Source: Micromonospora sp. ALFpr18c (lineage in GTDB: Bacteria > Actinomycetota > Actinomycetes > Mycobacteriales > Micromonosporaceae). From it: a stretch of 33,640 nt of DNA. The stretch covers positions 1-33,640 of the forward strand of contig NZ_WBKR01000043.1 of NCBI RefSeq assembly GCF_008868155.1. Direction: 5' to 3'. A model generated the notes under the pieces. The model ran no database searches and was not told where the DNA came from. It saw only the letters and a program-made list of their open reading frames with translations. The translations under genes were made by a program, and so were the position numbers. Shown here one piece after another: positions 7,682 through 16,379 of the stretch; positions within the stretch are counted from its first letter, which is position 1, and the number at the start of each line of letters is the position of its first letter.

Positions 7682-10600
7682 ATGGCCATCTCGGTGCACG
7701 TGCCGGTGCGGATCCGGCTGGACGCCCGGTCGGTGACCGCGCGACCGGAGGTGGTGACCGAGGCGCTCGCCGCGGCCCTGACGCGCGCCCTGGAACGCTC
7801 CCGGCGCGAGGTGGTCGCGCCCCGTGGCGGCTACCTGGAGGTACGCACCGAAGCACCGGAGTTCCGCTGGACCGGCGCGGCGGTGGCGGGGGTGTCCCCG
7901 GACGAGCGGCGGGCGTTCGAGGCCCGGCTGCGCCGGCGCGTCGACGAGGTGGTGACCGCGGCGCGGCTCGATCCGGGGCTGCCCGCCGGTGTGGCCGTGC
8001 CGCTGAGCCGGCCGCCGAGCGAGGTGTTCGACGCGTCTCGGATGCGTCACCTGCTGGCCGTCTACCGGGTGCCGTCCTACGACGACGGTGGTGACGCCGC
8101 CGAGGTGCCGGTGGACGGCGACGATCCGCCGCCGGTGACCTACCAGTGGTTCCTGCGGCCGGCCACGTATCTGGTCGGTCACTTCGCCGAGCTGGCCCGC
8201 GAGGCGGTACGCCAGCACGGTGGTCTGCCCTCGGGCGCCCCCCAGGGGATCATCGCCCGGGTGGTCGGCTCCGACGGACGCCAGGTCTGGGCGATCATGG
8301 TGACCACGACTCCACTGTCGGTGCTGACGTTCGACACGTTCGGCGAGACGGTGTTCCGGGCCACCCCGCAGCCGCATTTCGAGGTGGAGGCGCGGGTGCC
8401 CAGCCCGCAGCCCGGGACTGTGCAGCGCCGGCCGGTCGCCGACCGGGTCGCCCTGGTGGCGGTGGTGGACGACGAGCTCAGCGCCGACATCCGGCAGCGC
8501 CTACGGACCGCCCAGCCGCGCGGTGAGACCACCAGCGTGGCGGAGTACGAGGCACAGCTCGAGCGCGCCGTCGACGCGGAGGTGAACCGGCGGGTCGACG
8601 CGATCCTCGCCTCGGTGGGCGGGTCCACACCGAGCAGCCTGGTGGTCGTCCGCGTCGGCGGGGTGTCCCTGCTGCTGGTGAGCACCGCGGAAACCGAGGA
8701 GAACCTGCACTGGACCGGCACGGCGAACCTGCTGCCGATCAGCGTGGAGCAGCACCCGACCACCGCGGCGGACCCGAACGCGCCCGCGGGCGGGGGCATC
8801 GGCGACGGCACCGGCACGGGCTCGGGCAGCGGTGGCGGGTCCGGCTCGGGCACCGGCAGTGGACCGGGCGGCGCCGGCGTCGGCACGGGCACCGGCCCGG
8901 GTGGTGGCGCCGGCGGCACCGGCGACGGCACCGGTGGGGGACGCCGGGGCGGATTCGTGTTCGACCCGAGCAGCCCGAGCGCGCCGGCCGGCGTCGAGGG
9001 CAGCCGGTTCCCCGTCGTGGCCGGTGGACACTCCGCGATGCCCGCGTGCGCCCCGCTCAACGGCGAGCCGGAGTTGGACGCGCTCGGCCCGGACGGCGAC
9101 GAGCTGCGCCGGCTCATGGACGACATCGCGTTCCGGCTGCAGATGGGCGAGCCGTGCCGCTACCCGGCGAACTTCTGCCTCCAGGCCGCCGCCGTGCTGC
9201 GCGGTCGAGCGGCGGCGATCAGCCTGCTGGTCGGATCGGCCGAGCGGGAGGCGTTCACCCGGCCCGTGCCGGAGGGCACCGGCCGGCTCGGGCCGCTGGA
9301 CTTTCGGCCGGTCGCCTCGCCCGCCGTGCAGGTCCTGCGCCACCTGGCCGGGGTCGTGCCCCGCCTGGACCATCTCGCCCGACTGGTCATGGCTCGCTAC
9401 CGCCAGCCCGAGCACTTCGCCCGGATCCGCGGCGGCTGGATCGACTCGTCGGCGTCCTGGAACCTGCACTTCGTCCAGGCGCTCAGCCCGGCCGTCAAGG
9501 GCGCCGTCGGGCAGCTGTTCATCGTCGGCAGCCAGGCCATGCTGGTGCAACTGCTGCTCAGCTCCCGCAGCGGCATCAACGCCCGGATCGCCAACTTCGA
9601 GCGGTACGCGCCGATCTTCGAGCGGCTGATCGTCTCCCAGCTCACCGACTACGCCGAACTGCAGGGCCTGCGTGAACGGCTACGCCGCCACGAGGCCGCC
9701 CGGTGGACCCAGGAGCACACCGACGTCGGCGGCGGCGCCCTCGCCACCGTCAGCATGGCCAACCCGTCGACCGCCTGGTACGGGGCCGCCCGTGCCATCT
9801 CCACCGCGTTCCTCGCCGCCGAGGCCACGCTGACCAGCCCCGGCGCGGCCGGTGAGATCGTCGAGCGGGACGGCACCACGCGGATCCGCGACTCGCACGC
9901 GGTGCTCTGGACCCTCGCCGAGATCGAACAGGCGCTGGTCATCCAGCGCGGCGAGGCCGAGGGCGTGGACCCGTTGGTCAAGCAGATCACCGACGTGCCC
10001 GACGTGCTGGCCCGCTTCGCCGGCGACCGCTCGGCCATCCGCGACGAGCTGTGGCGGGTGCTGCACGACATGCAGCGCAACAACACCGAGATGCTCGGCC
10101 GCGCCCGCGCCGACGCCCGCTTCGCCTTCCGGTCCAGCCGGATCAGCGAGCACATCCCGTCGGCCACCATCCCCGGTGGACAGTTCGCCCTGCAGGGCAT
10201 CCACCTCGTCACCCACCAGCAGATCGGCGAGTTCTTCGGCGGCAACCTGTACTACGCCACCGGCACCGACAGCCTGTTCAACACCGAACTGGGCCGGGAG
10301 GCGCTGACCGGGATCGGCATCATGGTCGGGATCATCGCGCTGTCGGTGCTCTGCCCACCGCTGGGCTTCGTCGTCGGGGTCGCCGTCGCCGCCGTCGACG
10401 TGGCACACGCCCACCAGCGGGCCCGCCTCTACGAATCCCTGCTCGACCCGGAGCTGGTGCTCACCCGCACCGAGGTCGAGGTCGAGCTGTTCGCCGCGTA
10501 CCTCGGGCTGGCCATGTCCTTGATCCCCGAGGCCGGCACGATCGGCGGCGCGGCCGTGCGCGGCGGCCGGGTCGCCCTGCGCTTCGGCGTCCGCGCGGGG

Positions 10601-10888
10601 CTGCGCGCCGCCCGGGGGTACGTGGTCCGCCGGGTCACCCGCCAGATCATCGAGGCGGCCTCCCGTGACCTGCTCCAGGCGTTCCTCACCGAGATCCTGC
10701 TCAACGAGGTGCTGGAACGGGTGGTGCAGAAGCTGATGGAGCCGGTGCTGGCGTACGTGGAGCGCGAGGCGATGCTCAGCGGCGCGGTCGGTGGCCCCGA
10801 GGGTGCCCGGTTCATCCTCATGGTGCTGGACTCGCAGCACGCCGGTGCCGCCACCGGTGGGCCGCGCGTCCCGGTGGTGCGGCCGTGA
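7682..10888 (+). CDS. 1068-aa multidomain protein in the tape-measure slot; candidate cargo or tape measure
   Basis: No family is recognised. Residues 1-365 are mixed alpha/beta (NTD with ISVHVPVRIRLDARS, then YQWFLRPATYLVGHF and SLVVVRVGGVSLLLVS). Residues about 370-423 are a Gly/Thr/Ser linker. Residues 440-870 are mostly helical. About residues 874-915 form a long hydrophobic stretch (GIGIMVGIIALSVLCPPLGF...), followed by amphipathic helices with an Ala/Arg/Gly pattern to about 1040. The start codon is 2 bp after the preceding stop with no ribosome site of its own, so it is coupled. Its position between tube and GpU-like genes is where tape-measure genes lie, but the domain-linker-domain layout with a membrane-active-looking C-terminus is more like a polymorphic effector. 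The two roles could be combined in one protein. It overlaps the next gene by 4 bp. Confidence 0.7.
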   Translation: MAISVHVPVRIRLDARSVTARPEVVTEALAAALTRALERSRREVVAPRGGYLEVRTEAPEFRWTGAAVAGVSPDERRAFEARLRRRVDEVVTAARLDPGLPAGVAVPLSRPPSEVFDASRMRHLLAVYRVPSYDDGGDAAEVPVDGDDPPPVTYQWFLRPATYLVGHFAELAREAVRQHGGLPSGAPQGIIARVVGSDGRQVWAIMVTTTPLSVLTFDTFGETVFRATPQPHFEVEARVPSPQPGTVQRRPVADRVALVAVVDDELSADIRQRLRTAQPRGETTSVAEYEAQLERAVDAEVNRRVDAILASVGGSTPSSLVVVRVGGVSLLLVSTAETEENLHWTGTANLLPISVEQHPTTAADPNAPAGGGIGDGTGTGSGSGGGSGSGTGSGPGGAGVGTGTGPGGGAGGTGDGTGGGRRGGFVFDPSSPSAPAGVEGSRFPVVAGGHSAMPACAPLNGEPELDALGPDGDELRRLMDDIAFRLQMGEPCRYPANFCLQAAAVLRGRAAAISLLVGSAEREAFTRPVPEGTGRLGPLDFRPVASPAVQVLRHLAGVVPRLDHLARLVMARYRQPEHFARIRGGWIDSSASWNLHFVQALSPAVKGAVGQLFIVGSQAMLVQLLLSSRSGINARIANFERYAPIFERLIVSQLTDYAELQGLRERLRRHEAARWTQEHTDVGGGALATVSMANPSTAWYGAARAISTAFLAAEATLTSPGAAGEIVERDGTTRIRDSHAVLWTLAEIEQALVIQRGEAEGVDPLVKQITDVPDVLARFAGDRSAIRDELWRVLHDMQRNNTEMLGRARADARFAFRSSRISEHIPSATIPGGQFALQGIHLVTHQQIGEFFGGNLYYATGTDSLFNTELGREALTGIGIMVGIIALSVLCPPLGFVVGVAVAAVDVAHAHQRARLYESLLDPELVLTRTEVEVELFAAYLGLAMSLIPEAGTIGGAAVRGGRVALRFGVRAGLRAARGYVVRRVTRQIIEAASRDLLQAFLTEILLNEVLERVVQKLMEPVLAYVEREAMLSGAVGGPEGARFILMVLDSQHAGAATGGPRVPVVRP
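8789..8950 (+). repeat. Gly-Thr-Ser low-complexity coding repeat (linker of the 1068-aa protein)
   Basis: About 160 bp of degenerate GGC-ACC-GGC / GGC-AGC-GGC units encode a Gly/Thr/Ser linker at about residues 370-423. The frame stays open and the repeat separates two regions of different character, so it is a protein linker rather than a non-coding repeat. Confidence 0.8.
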
Positions 10889-12366
10889 CCGGGCCGCGCC
10901 GGTTCCGTGCCGGCCGGTTCCTCGACGCCGCCGCCGTGCACGCCGCCGCCGACGCGAACCCCCGGCTGCGCCGGTTCATGCGGACCATCGCGGAGCACAG
11001 CGAGGCCGGCGAGGTCCGCTCGCGTCGGCTGCTGGAGCACCTCATCCGCCGCATCGTCGACGACGTCGGTGACCTGCACCTGGGCAACGCGCTCAACCGG
11101 CTGGAACGCATCGCCGTGCTGCGGGACAACATCGCCGCCATCCTCGATCACGTGCTGGAGGGCGGCACCCTGCCCGAGGGCGTGCGGGTGGCCACCCTCG
11201 GCGAGTACTTCGACCAGCTCAGCACCGAGATGCGGGAGCTGAGCCGACCCCGCGAGGGCATCGTCGGCGACGCGCCGCTGCGACTGGCCGACGGCGCCGC
11301 CGCGTACGCCGACTCGCTGCTGCGCGACTTCGACGCCGGCGGCGGCGCGGCCGGCCGGCACGTCGAGCCCACCGCGATCGTCGGCGACGCGTTCCGGGCC
11401 ATGCCGGCGGACCGGCAGGCCGCGCTGCGCCGTGCCGCCGAGCTGGAACCGGCCGCGCTGTGGCACGCGGTGGCCGCCGAGTCCGAGGCCGGCAAGCGGG
11501 CGGCCGTCGCGGACCTGGAGACCCGCCTCGGCGGTCGGCTCACCCCCGACGAACTGGCCCGGCTGCGCACCGCCGTGGACGATCTCGGGCGGGCCCGCTC
11601 GCGCGGCCTGCAGATGGGCGACGCCCGCCTCGCCCAGGCCCTCGCCCGCATCGCCGACCCGGATCTGCGCGCGCTGGTGGCCGGCACCGGTGACGTCTGG
11701 CTCACCCAGCAGCTCGCCGTGCACAACCCGGAGGCCCTGGCGACCCTGTGGCGGCGCTTCCGCGAGCGGGGCGGACGCGCCGACGACAGCGCCGGCTTCC
11801 GCGCCTACCTGCGCCACGACATGGTCACCTACGGCCGGGGCGTACTCGGCGAGTACAGCGCCGCCTTCTCGCTGAGCAGCATCGAGCTGTTCCTCAAGGG
11901 ACCGGACGCCAACGTCAAGGTCGCCGGCACCGACCTCGTCGGCATCGGCCACGACGGCTGGGTCTGGCTCATCGACGACAAGTCGCACCGCGCGTCCAGC
12001 GTCGGCGGGGTCAGCGCGCTCACCGACAACCTGGTGACCAACCTGCGCCGCGACGCGGCCGACTTCCGCGACGCCATCGCCCGACTGCACCGCGACGACC
12101 CCGGCTTCACTCCCGACCCGCGCATCCTGGACGCGATCTCCCGGATGGAGGACGCCGCCGCCGAGATCGACCGGATCAACCGGCGCGGCTCCGCGTCCAC
12201 CCGGCCCGCCCGGATCAGCGCGGCACTTCAGGAGCGCCGGCTGCGACTGCGGGTGACCAGCGCCGCCGGCGAGGTCCGCGAGATCACCCAGGCGCTGCGC
12301 GACCTGGGCCTGGCCGTCGAAGCCACCGGTACGCCGGTGCCGCTGCCACCCACCGGAGGGCGCTGA
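10885..12366 (+). CDS. 493-aa protein with PD-(D/E)XK nuclease-like C-terminal domain; candidate injected effector
   Basis: Starts at GTG 10885, overlapping the previous stop by 4 bp. Residues 1-300 are almost entirely helical and rich in Arg/Glu/Ala. Residues about 315-400 resemble restriction-endonuclease-fold toxins: Glu323 in VLGEYSAA on a helix, Asp350 in the strand AGTDLVGIG, then Asp364-Asp365-Lys366 in the strand VWLIDDKSH. The order E...D...DxK matches the PD-(D/E)XK core. The following ALTDNLVTNLRRDAADFR helix is also typical of that group. A catalytic nuclease has no known role in tail assembly, so I read this as cargo expressed with the machine; metal-dependent DNA or RNA cleavage would be the activity. 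No dedicated immunity gene is evident next to it. Alternatively the motif is chance and the protein is structural. Confidence 0.65.
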   Translation: MTGPRRFRAGRFLDAAAVHAAADANPRLRRFMRTIAEHSEAGEVRSRRLLEHLIRRIVDDVGDLHLGNALNRLERIAVLRDNIAAILDHVLEGGTLPEGVRVATLGEYFDQLSTEMRELSRPREGIVGDAPLRLADGAAAYADSLLRDFDAGGGAAGRHVEPTAIVGDAFRAMPADRQAALRRAAELEPAALWHAVAAESEAGKRAAVADLETRLGGRLTPDELARLRTAVDDLGRARSRGLQMGDARLAQALARIADPDLRALVAGTGDVWLTQQLAVHNPEALATLWRRFRERGGRADDSAGFRAYLRHDMVTYGRGVLGEYSAAFSLSSIELFLKGPDANVKVAGTDLVGIGHDGWVWLIDDKSHRASSVGGVSALTDNLVTNLRRDAADFRDAIARLHRDDPGFTPDPRILDAISRMEDAAAEIDRINRRGSASTRPARISAALQERRLRLRVTSAAGEVREITQALRDLGLAVEATGTPVPLPPTGGR

Positions 12367-12368
12367 TC

Positions 12369-12869
12369 ATGGCCATCACCAGCAGCTTCATGCGCTACGG
12401 CACGGTGCCGTCGGCGATCATCAGCGACGGGGTGCTGCCGATCCCGCTCTGGGCCGTCACCGCCATCTCGCTCGCCCAGACCTACCACCTGCCGCCGATC
12501 GGCTCCACCGCGCACAAGGCCATCGTGGCCACCCACGACGACACCATCACGCTGACCGGGGTGCTCGTCGGCGCGGAACGCTACGCCTGGAAGTTCGCCC
12601 TGGAGACGATGGCCGAGGCGAGCAAACGCGGCACCGCCCTCGCCGCGTACTCCGGCGGACGGTTCGGCGGGCTGATCCTCGTCACGTCGATGACCATCCG
12701 CACCGACATGCAGGTGCAGTCACTGACCTTCAGCGCCTCCGCCGCCCGCCGGGACGTCCTGGACACCACCATCACCCTCGTCCACGTGCCCCGTCCCAGC
12801 CTGCTCGGCAAGCTGCTCGACGTGGCCAGCATCGGAGTCGGCGCGCTCGCCGACGGGTTGGGCAACTGA
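12369..12869 (+). CDS. GpU-like tail protein
   Basis: A 166-aa protein with ATG start and GGAGG upstream. The pattern DTITLTGVLVG...FALETMAEASKRG...GGLILVTSMTI...SASAARRDVLDTTITLVHV resembles phage P2 GpU (DTITLSGVLLP..., LMAEQGKAW..., GAARRIEFTLTLKRV), a tail-completion/terminator protein found between tape-measure and gpX/gpD genes. Position agrees: it follows the large proteins and precedes the 215-aa and spike genes. The last 25 residues (LLGKLLDVASIGVGALADGLGN) form an extra hydrophobic helix. Its stop overlaps the next ATG by 1 bp. The assignment is by eye; a baseplate-initiator role is an alternative. Confidence 0.55.
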   Translation: MAITSSFMRYGTVPSAIISDGVLPIPLWAVTAISLAQTYHLPPIGSTAHKAIVATHDDTITLTGVLVGAERYAWKFALETMAEASKRGTALAAYSGGRFGGLILVTSMTIRTDMQVQSLTFSASAARRDVLDTTITLVHVPRPSLLGKLLDVASIGVGALADGLGN

Positions 12870-13516
12870 TGCCACCGTTCCCGATCGACCGCTACCTGCT
12901 ACCGGAGACACCCGTCGAGGTGCCCGACGGGTTCACCGAGGTGCGACAGAGCCTCACCGCCGGCCTGCCGCACCGCGTCGAGCTGGGCGCCGGCGTGCAC
13001 GCCGTGCTGATCCTGCCCACCGGGCTGGCCCGGCAGTGGCTCGCCACCGACCCCCTGGCGGTGGTCAGCACCTCCGCCGACGACCTGGCCCCGCGACCCG
13101 CACCGGCGGCCACGCCCCGGCCACCCGCGCTGGTCGGTCGGGTGCCGCTGCGCCTGGTCGTCCGCCAGGGCACCCGGATCCTCGGCTCGGTGCCCCTCGC
13201 CGCAGGCCTGCGCCGGGTGTGCCCCGACGCCGGCCCGTCGAGCGTCACGCCGTCCGCACCGGTGGCCGTCGAGGTGGTGGTGCTCGCCTGGCTGCTGCAC
13301 GCCGGGACGGTCCGCGGCTCCGGCGACTACGGCTCGTCGCTGACCCTGGCCTGGCGGCCCGCCGACCGCGCGGCGGACCACTTCGGTCCGCCACCGATCA
13401 ACGAGTTCGTCTGGCGTCGACGCCCACCCGCGCAGCGCGTCGAGTCCGAGCTGGGCCCCGGCAAGCTGCGCTACCGCTACCTGCTCGACAAGAAGATGCG
13501 GAGGGTGCTGCGATGA
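12869..13516 (+). CDS. baseplate-associated protein in the gpX/LysM-adaptor slot
   Basis: A 215-aa protein beginning at the ATG that overlaps the GpU-like stop by 1 bp. No motif is firmly recognised. The N-terminal 45 residues (DRYLLPETPVEVPDGFTEVRQSL) are beta-rich, residues 70-95 form a Pro/Ala linker, and the rest is alternating strands ending in a basic tail (KLRYRYLLDKKMRRVLR). In P2-like and injection-system clusters the gene just before the spike encodes gpX or a LysM-domain adaptor (Afp7/gp53-like) that clamps the tube to the spike. This gene fits by position but is longer than gpX, and I do not see a clear LysM. It overlaps the spike gene by 4 bp. Confidence 0.5.
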   Translation: MPPFPIDRYLLPETPVEVPDGFTEVRQSLTAGLPHRVELGAGVHAVLILPTGLARQWLATDPLAVVSTSADDLAPRPAPAATPRPPALVGRVPLRLVVRQGTRILGSVPLAAGLRRVCPDAGPSSVTPSAPVAVEVVVLAWLLHAGTVRGSGDYGSSLTLAWRPADRAADHFGPPPINEFVWRRRPPAQRVESELGPGKLRYRYLLDKKMRRVLR

Positions 13517-15540
13517 CGCTCACGCCGTTCCAGAGCGGCCAGGTACGCCAGGGCGCGGTCGGCAACGACGCCGGCTGGACGCTGACGCTGCACCGGGAGA
13601 CCAGCACCGGGATCAGCCCCGACGCGGCGCTCACCCTGTCCAGCGCCGACTACTACGCGGCCATCGACGCGGCACTGCCCGACGGGCTCGGCCCCGGCGC
13701 GTACACGATCACCGTGCAGGGGCTGATCGACGAACACTTCGCCGCGCTGCGCACCGCCGAGGGGCAACCGCCGCTGGTGGCGAAACTGCACCTGTACTGG
13801 CGGGACGCCAACACCTCGGTCGGCGCGTTCTTCACCAACCTGGTCGGCGTCAACGCCGGCCCGACGCCGGCCGAACTGACCCAGGCGCTGGTCGCCGTAC
13901 TGCGGGTGACCAAGGTGCGCCGGCTCACCGGCGAACGGACGTACGACACCGAGCTGACCCTCGTCGAGCAGGCGTACGCGCGCCTCGGGCAGCGGGTGGC
14001 CGAGCGGTTCGAGGCGGCGAACTTCAGCGCCGCGGTCCGCGCCATCGCCCAACGGACCAGGGTGGACATCGCCACCTGGGGCGCCAACCCGGACGGCACG
14101 ATGACCTCCGGCGCCACCGAGGCGGCCGGCGACGAACGGGTCGCCTTCGGCACCGGGCTGCTCTACCGCGCCGCCCTGGAGCGCATCGGTGGCGCGCTGC
14201 AACAGTCCCTCAACGCGTACGGGCGGGGGATGCTGCTGATCCGCGACGGCACCGTGCACGTCGGCAAACGCCCGATCCCGTACCCGCAGGGGGAGCCGAA
14301 GCCGCTCACCCTCGCCACCGGCCTGCTGGAGTGCACCGAGAACGGCGGCCAGGACACCGACCCGTACGCGGCCACCGAGGCCGGCGGCACCGCCGCGCCA
14401 CGCCGCCGGGCGTGGACGTTGACCCTCAAGGGCCGCCCCGACCTGAAGCCCGGCGACCTGGTGCGTTTCGACCCACCGGCGACCGACGAGGCCACCACGC
14501 TGGGCAGCATCGGCGCGGCGCTGCTCGGCTCGTTCGCGGCGCCGTTCGCCCCGTCGACCGGGGAGCTGGGCGCGGGGGCGACGCTGCTCTACCTCAGCGC
14601 CGCACGGCACACCCTGTCGCGTACCGCCGGGTTCGTCACGGTGGTGCAGGGCGTCGAGGTCACCTCCGGCGCGCAGGCGTGGGACAGCTGGAGCGACGCC
14701 TCCGGCGTGGGCACCGCCGAGCCGGCCGGCCCGGCGTCGTCGCCCGGGGTGGCCGCCGCCGAGGCGGTGCGCCGCGCGGCCCGGGCCGCCCGGGGCGAGA
14801 CGCGTGGCCTGGAGATCGGCGAGGTACGCGCGGCGGCCACCAACGCCAGCGGCGCCGTCGAGCCGCCCGCCCAGACCGAGACGGTGTGGGAGGGGCTCGC
14901 TCGGCCGGACGGCCGGCCCAACGGCGCCCGCCGCCTGCCGGTACGCCGGGAGCAGCCCGCGCCGCTGCCCGGCGTGACCTACCTGACCCCGTTCGCCTGG
15001 GGCGGCTGCGGGCTGATCCTGCCCCGCTACCCGGGCACCAGGGTGGCGTTGGCCTACCGCAACGGCGCGCCGGACGACCCGGTGGAGGTGGGCGCGCTCT
15101 GGCCCACCGGGCACGCCCCGGTCTCCGAACCGGGGGACTGGTGGTTGTCGCTGCCGGTCGGGGTGGCCAGCAGCAGCCGCTCGTCGATCGGTGACACGGT
15201 GGTGCCCGCCGACCACGACGGCAAGGTGACCCACGACCTCACCGACGCCGACGGCAACCGGGTCATCGAGCTGGGTGAGCTGACCGTGCGGGTGGGCCGG
15301 GCGCAGCTGCACGGCCGGGGTCAACGCCCGGAACGCGCCGACGAGGCCGACAGCATCACCATCGAGCACGCCGCCGGCGGTTCGTCGATCGTCATGAAGC
15401 AGGACGGCTCGATCACCATCACCGCCACCCGGATCGACCTGGACGCCGGCAACGGCGCGGTGAACATCAGCGGCGGCACGGTCAGCATCGCCGCCGACGA
15501 CGTCGACGTCCAGGTCAGCAACGCGATGAACGTCCACTGA
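13513..15540 (+). CDS. baseplate hub/spike protein (gpD-gpV / VgrG type)
   Basis: A 675-aa protein, ATG 13513 behind GGAGGG and overlapping the previous gene by 4 bp. Residues 1-370 are consistent with the gpD/gp27-type hub (trimeric ring matching the tube), including TLKGRPDLKPGDLVRF at about residue 300. Residues about 380-450 are an Ala/Arg-rich insertion. Residues about 485-545 (GVTYLTPFAWGGCGLILPRYPGTRVALAYRNGAPDDPVEVGAL is the pattern) form the OB-fold seen in gpV/gp5. Residues about 590-675 are Ile/Thr/Asp repeats (SITIEH..., SIVMKQDGSITITA..., GAVNISGGTVSIAAD) making a C-terminal beta-helix needle. Hub and spike are fused as in VgrG. It should cap the tube and pierce the target envelope, carrying the PAAR-like tip encoded next. 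Confidence 0.85.
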   Translation: MTLTPFQSGQVRQGAVGNDAGWTLTLHRETSTGISPDAALTLSSADYYAAIDAALPDGLGPGAYTITVQGLIDEHFAALRTAEGQPPLVAKLHLYWRDANTSVGAFFTNLVGVNAGPTPAELTQALVAVLRVTKVRRLTGERTYDTELTLVEQAYARLGQRVAERFEAANFSAAVRAIAQRTRVDIATWGANPDGTMTSGATEAAGDERVAFGTGLLYRAALERIGGALQQSLNAYGRGMLLIRDGTVHVGKRPIPYPQGEPKPLTLATGLLECTENGGQDTDPYAATEAGGTAAPRRRAWTLTLKGRPDLKPGDLVRFDPPATDEATTLGSIGAALLGSFAAPFAPSTGELGAGATLLYLSAARHTLSRTAGFVTVVQGVEVTSGAQAWDSWSDASGVGTAEPAGPASSPGVAAAEAVRRAARAARGETRGLEIGEVRAAATNASGAVEPPAQTETVWEGLARPDGRPNGARRLPVRREQPAPLPGVTYLTPFAWGGCGLILPRYPGTRVALAYRNGAPDDPVEVGALWPTGHAPVSEPGDWWLSLPVGVASSSRSSIGDTVVPADHDGKVTHDLTDADGNRVIELGELTVRVGRAQLHGRGQRPERADEADSITIEHAAGGSSIVMKQDGSITITATRIDLDAGNGAVNISGGTVSIAADDVDVQVSNAMNVH

Positions 15541-15550
15541 GGAGAGCGAC

Positions 15551-15874
15551 ATGGCATTCGTGCTCACCACGTCGAGCAACGTGCACTGCCCCAGCCAGGG
15601 CACGGTCACGCCGGCCGGGCAGTCGAAGCTGACGGTGGCCGGCACCCCGGTGGTCCGCCCCGACGGCATCACCGGCAAGTCGGTGACCGGGTGCACGATC
15701 ACCGACAGCAGCTCCACCGTGCAGTGCAAGAACGTCATGTCGGCGTCTGGTGCCGCGCAGAAGCTGCACGTCGCCGGCGTCGGGGTGGCGCTGGACACGC
15801 TCAGCGGCGCCACCAACGGCAGCACCTCCGGCCTGGCCGCCACCGCCGGGCAGAGCACGCTGAGGGCGGTCTGA
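15551..15874 (+). CDS. PAAR-like spike-tip protein
   Basis: A 107-aa protein with ATG start and GAGGAGAG upstream, 10 bp after the spike gene. The sequence is short, Gly/Ser/Thr/Val-rich and repetitive, as in PAAR or PAAR-like (DUF4280-type) tips that sharpen VgrG/gpV needles. His12-Cys13 near the N-terminus, Cys48, Cys59 and His73 could bind the single metal ion found at the apex of such tips. Position straight after the spike and before gp25 matches P2/eCIS order. Cys-His ligands in place of the classic PAAR motif are a departure from T6SS PAAR proteins. The role as spike tip is likely; metal ligation is inferred. Confidence 0.7.
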   Translation: MAFVLTTSSNVHCPSQGTVTPAGQSKLTVAGTPVVRPDGITGKSVTGCTITDSSSTVQCKNVMSASGAAQKLHVAGVGVALDTLSGATNGSTSGLAATAGQSTLRAV

Positions 15875-15875
15875 G

Positions 15876-16379
15876 ATGGATCGCACCGAACGGGAACGGC
15901 AGGCCGCCCAGCGCCGCTACCTCGGCTGGGGACTCGCCTTCGAACCCACCATGCCGGGGGTCGACCTGGCCCGCGACGTCGTCTTCGACGACGGCCCGAA
16001 CGGCCGGGTGCTGGCCCTCGTCTCCGGCACCGGCAACGTGGCGCAGAGCCTCGCGGTGGCGCTGACCACGTTGCGCGGCTCGAACGTCTTCGACGCCACC
16101 TTCGGCTTCGACGGGCTCAACGCCCTGGCCGAGCAGACCGAACCCAACCTCGTCCGCGAGCAGGTCCGCATCGGCATCATCACGCTGCTCGACCGCGACC
16201 CCCGCGTCCGCAAGATCGTCGACGTGAACCTCGACGACGGCCGGCTCGGCGCGGGCCGTGCCGACGACGCGGCGGCAGCCGCACTGCGGTCCTCTCGCAC
16301 CCTGCAGGTGCAGGTCCAGTTCGAAACCATCACCGACGACCGGCTCTCGGTGCATCTCGGGGAGCTGCCCAGTGTCTGA
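15876..16379 (+). CDS. gp25/GpW-like baseplate wedge protein
   Basis: A 167-aa protein starting at ATG 15876, 1 nt after the PAAR-like stop region. The core QSLAVALTTLRGSNVFDATFGFDGLN...VREQVRIGIITLLDRDPRVRKIVDVNLDDG...LQVQVQFETI is the usual gp25/GpW pattern: a helix feeding a loop, a helix with Glu-Gln, then the final strands that begin the sheath-like handshake at the baseplate. gp25 nucleates sheath polymerisation on the wedge. The first 45 residues are an extension compared with T4 gp25. The stop lies 8 bp inside the next gene, which is the gpJ homologue, as in phage P2 (W then J). Confidence 0.85.
   Translation: MDRTERERQAAQRRYLGWGLAFEPTMPGVDLARDVVFDDGPNGRVLALVSGTGNVAQSLAVALTTLRGSNVFDATFGFDGLNALAEQTEPNLVREQVRIGIITLLDRDPRVRKIVDVNLDDGRLGAGRADDAAAAALRSSRTLQVQVQFETITDDRLSVHLGELPSV

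Noticed and set aside
8789..8950. Short repeats suggestive of a CRISPR or minisatellite
   Set aside because: Units are degenerate GGC/ACC/AGC codons inside an open frame with no spacers of constant length; they encode a protein linker.
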